A stretch of DNA of 64,000 nt, taken from positions 1-64,000 of the forward strand of contig NZ_MUGT01000007.1 in the NCBI RefSeq assembly GCF_002217205.1, given 5' to 3'. Positions within the stretch are counted from its first letter, which is position 1; each line of letters begins with the position of its first letter. The translations under genes and the position numbers were made by a program. The notes beneath the pieces are model-generated. The model saw nothing but the letters and a program-made list of their open reading frames with translations. It was not told the origin of the DNA and did no database searches. Origin of the DNA: Flavobacterium branchiophilum NBRC 15030 = ATCC 35035. GTDB lineage: Bacteria; Bacteroidota; Bacteroidia; Flavobacteriales; Flavobacteriaceae. Below, in pieces: positions 63,115 through 64,000 of this stretch.

Positions 63115-63573
63115 ATGCCAAAGACAGATTTTAGTTTTGAAAAGACCGAAGAAAGTACAGGTTTTTTATTGTGGCAAGTAACAAACTTGTGGCAACGAGA
63201 AATCAAAAAAGCGTTAGAAAAATACGATTTGACTCATTCGCAATTTGTATTACTTGCAAGTATTCATTGGCTAACTTTGGACAAACAAAATGTAACACAA
63301 ATTTTGTTATCCAACCATACTAAAATAGACCCAATGACGACTTCAACAGTTTTGAGAACCTTGCAAACAAAAGGACTTATCAAACGACAAGAACACGAAA
63401 CAGACACAAGAGCCAAAACAGTTGGACTTACTGAAATTGGACTAAAAAATATTAAACAAGCAATCAAGACGGTTGAACAATTTGACAGACAATTTTTCGG
63501 CTCACTTGTCAATGGAACAAAGGATTTTAATAACAAATTGACGATACTACTTGAAAATAAAAACAGCACATAA
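63115..63573 (+). CDS. MarR-family transcriptional regulator
   Basis: A 152-residue winged-helix protein. Recognition-helix region DPMTTSTVLRTLQTKGLIKRQEHETDTRAKTV is followed by the wing and a C-terminal dimerisation helix. The ATG at 63115 follows the SRPBCC stop by seven bases. It may regulate its own operon in response to the SRPBCC ligand (inference). It ends Ser-Thr-stop within CAGCACATAAC, almost the same boundary sequence that ends the nuclease gene at 62210. Confidence 0.87.
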   Translation: MPKTDFSFEKTEESTGFLLWQVTNLWQREIKKALEKYDLTHSQFVLLASIHWLTLDKQNVTQILLSNHTKIDPMTTSTVLRTLQTKGLIKRQEHETDTRAKTVGLTEIGLKNIKQAIKTVEQFDRQFFGSLVNGTKDFNNKLTILLENKNST

Positions 63574-63625
63574 CAACTAGAGTTTCGTTGCGGCTGAAAG
63601 CCGAACAATGAAACTCCTGTTGAAC
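63566..63625 (+). repeat. attC-like hairpin 2
   Basis: Starting at the MarR stop codon (CACATAAC), an imperfect stem CAAC-TA-GAGTTTC-G-TTG-C-GGCT pairs through a GAA loop with AGCC-GAA-CAA-T-GAAACTC-CT-GTTG (63574-63622). GAAC follows, so GTTGAAC fits the GTTRRRY core. Unpaired bases spaced along one strand are a feature of folded attC sites. The rest of 63626-63877 shows no gene. Confidence 0.5.
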
Positions 63626-63780
63626 GGAACCGATTACATGCACACCCCTTATGGAGTTATCGAAAAGTTTTTGGTTAGCATTTCAAGATGATTTAGTTCC
63701 TCTTTTTTTATAAAAAATTGTAAATAAATGCTATTTTATTTCAATGTTTTTATTATTTTTGAAAAATATTTAACGGCAGA

Positions 63781-63798
63781 TTTTTCACAGATTGACGT
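63781..63798 (+). repeat. Repeated motif TTTTTCACAGAYTGACGT, copy 2
   Basis: TTTTTCACAGATTGACGT differs by one base from the sequence at 62427-62444 (TTTTTCACAGACTGACGT). Copy 1 forms the 3' arm of palindrome 2. Copy 2 stands next to the start of the last, truncated gene, separated by about 80 bases. Confidence 0.6.
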
Positions 63799-63877
63799 AA
63801 GCCGTCACTTTAGAACATGACAAGCAAAAGAAACAAACTATGGCAGTAATATTAAAAAAACTACAATTAAAATAAAT

Positions 63878-64000
63878 ATGAAGAAATTACTTTTTATCAC
63901 ATTTATACTTTTAAATCTAAATTGTTTTTCTCAAGACAACATTAAGATTGAAATGACAGAGAGTTATGAATTGTCTAACATTATATTAGCATTAACTCAA
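63878..64000 (+). CDS. Exported protein, truncated by window end
   Basis: The first 41 codons of a gene. The ATG at 63878 begins a signal peptide (MKKLLFITFILLNLNCFSQ), followed by DNIKIEMTESYELSNIILALTQ, and the frame runs off the window. The mature start 'YELSNIILALT' recalls DUF4932-type exported proteins, but too little is present to be sure. Confidence 0.6.
   Translation, partial: MKKLLFITFILLNLNCFSQDNIKIEMTESYELSNIILALTQ

Overview
The window is chromosomal DNA from a low-GC member of the Bacteroidota, almost certainly a Flavobacteriaceae bacterium close to Flavobacterium. The signs are a CarboxypepD_reg-like TonB-dependent receptor, a secreted endonuclease with a type IX secretion (T9SS) C-terminal sorting domain, DUF6252, DUF2807 and DUF4159 proteins, promoters with the Bacteroidota -7 motif TAnnTTTG, and flavobacterial palindromic intergenic repeats. 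I see no rRNA, tRNA, CRISPR array or intact insertion sequence.

Layout. 1-566: palindromic DNA with ten 21-bp repeats, then a terminator. 567-3215: TonB-dependent receptor. 3.5-6.4 kb: ychF and a hybrid histidine kinase. 6.9-18.4 kb: topoisomerase IV genes parE and parC, separated by about 7 kb of accessory genes. These are a UvrD-type helicase with an inserted PD-(D/E)XK-like nuclease and a zinc ribbon, a small companion protein, and then an overlapping trio: DUF3696-type AAA ATPase, TOPRIM/DUF4435-like protein, DUF262 protein. 18.4-34.2 kb: housekeeping genes (pheT, kdsB, DUF47-PiT phosphate transport, esterase, DUF1456, DUF721, TPR protein, gyrA, MazG-like) and a first ECF sigma operon. 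34.3-39 kb: kup, an RsmB-like methyltransferase and a T9SS-exported endonuclease I. 39-42 kb: a second ECF sigma operon ending in two beta-solenoid surface proteins. 42-60 kb: DUF6252 lipoprotein, lon, gcvP, a UbiA-like protein, a methyltransferase, an AI-2E exporter-family protein, DUF4159, rsmE, tsaD and a TamB-like protein of 1503 residues. 59.9-64 kb: an accessory tail of palindromes and small genes (PD-(D/E)XK nuclease, SRPBCC protein, MarR regulator, a truncated exported protein) laid out like an integrase-less integron cassette array.

The two regions most worth following are the parE-parC insert and the cassette-like right end. The insert combines domains found in Gabija, PARIS and GmrSD-type defence but in an arrangement I do not recognise as a named system. 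At the right end, two different genes end in the same Ser-Thr-stop boundary sequence beside hairpins. Function statements for both regions are inference from domain content and gene order.
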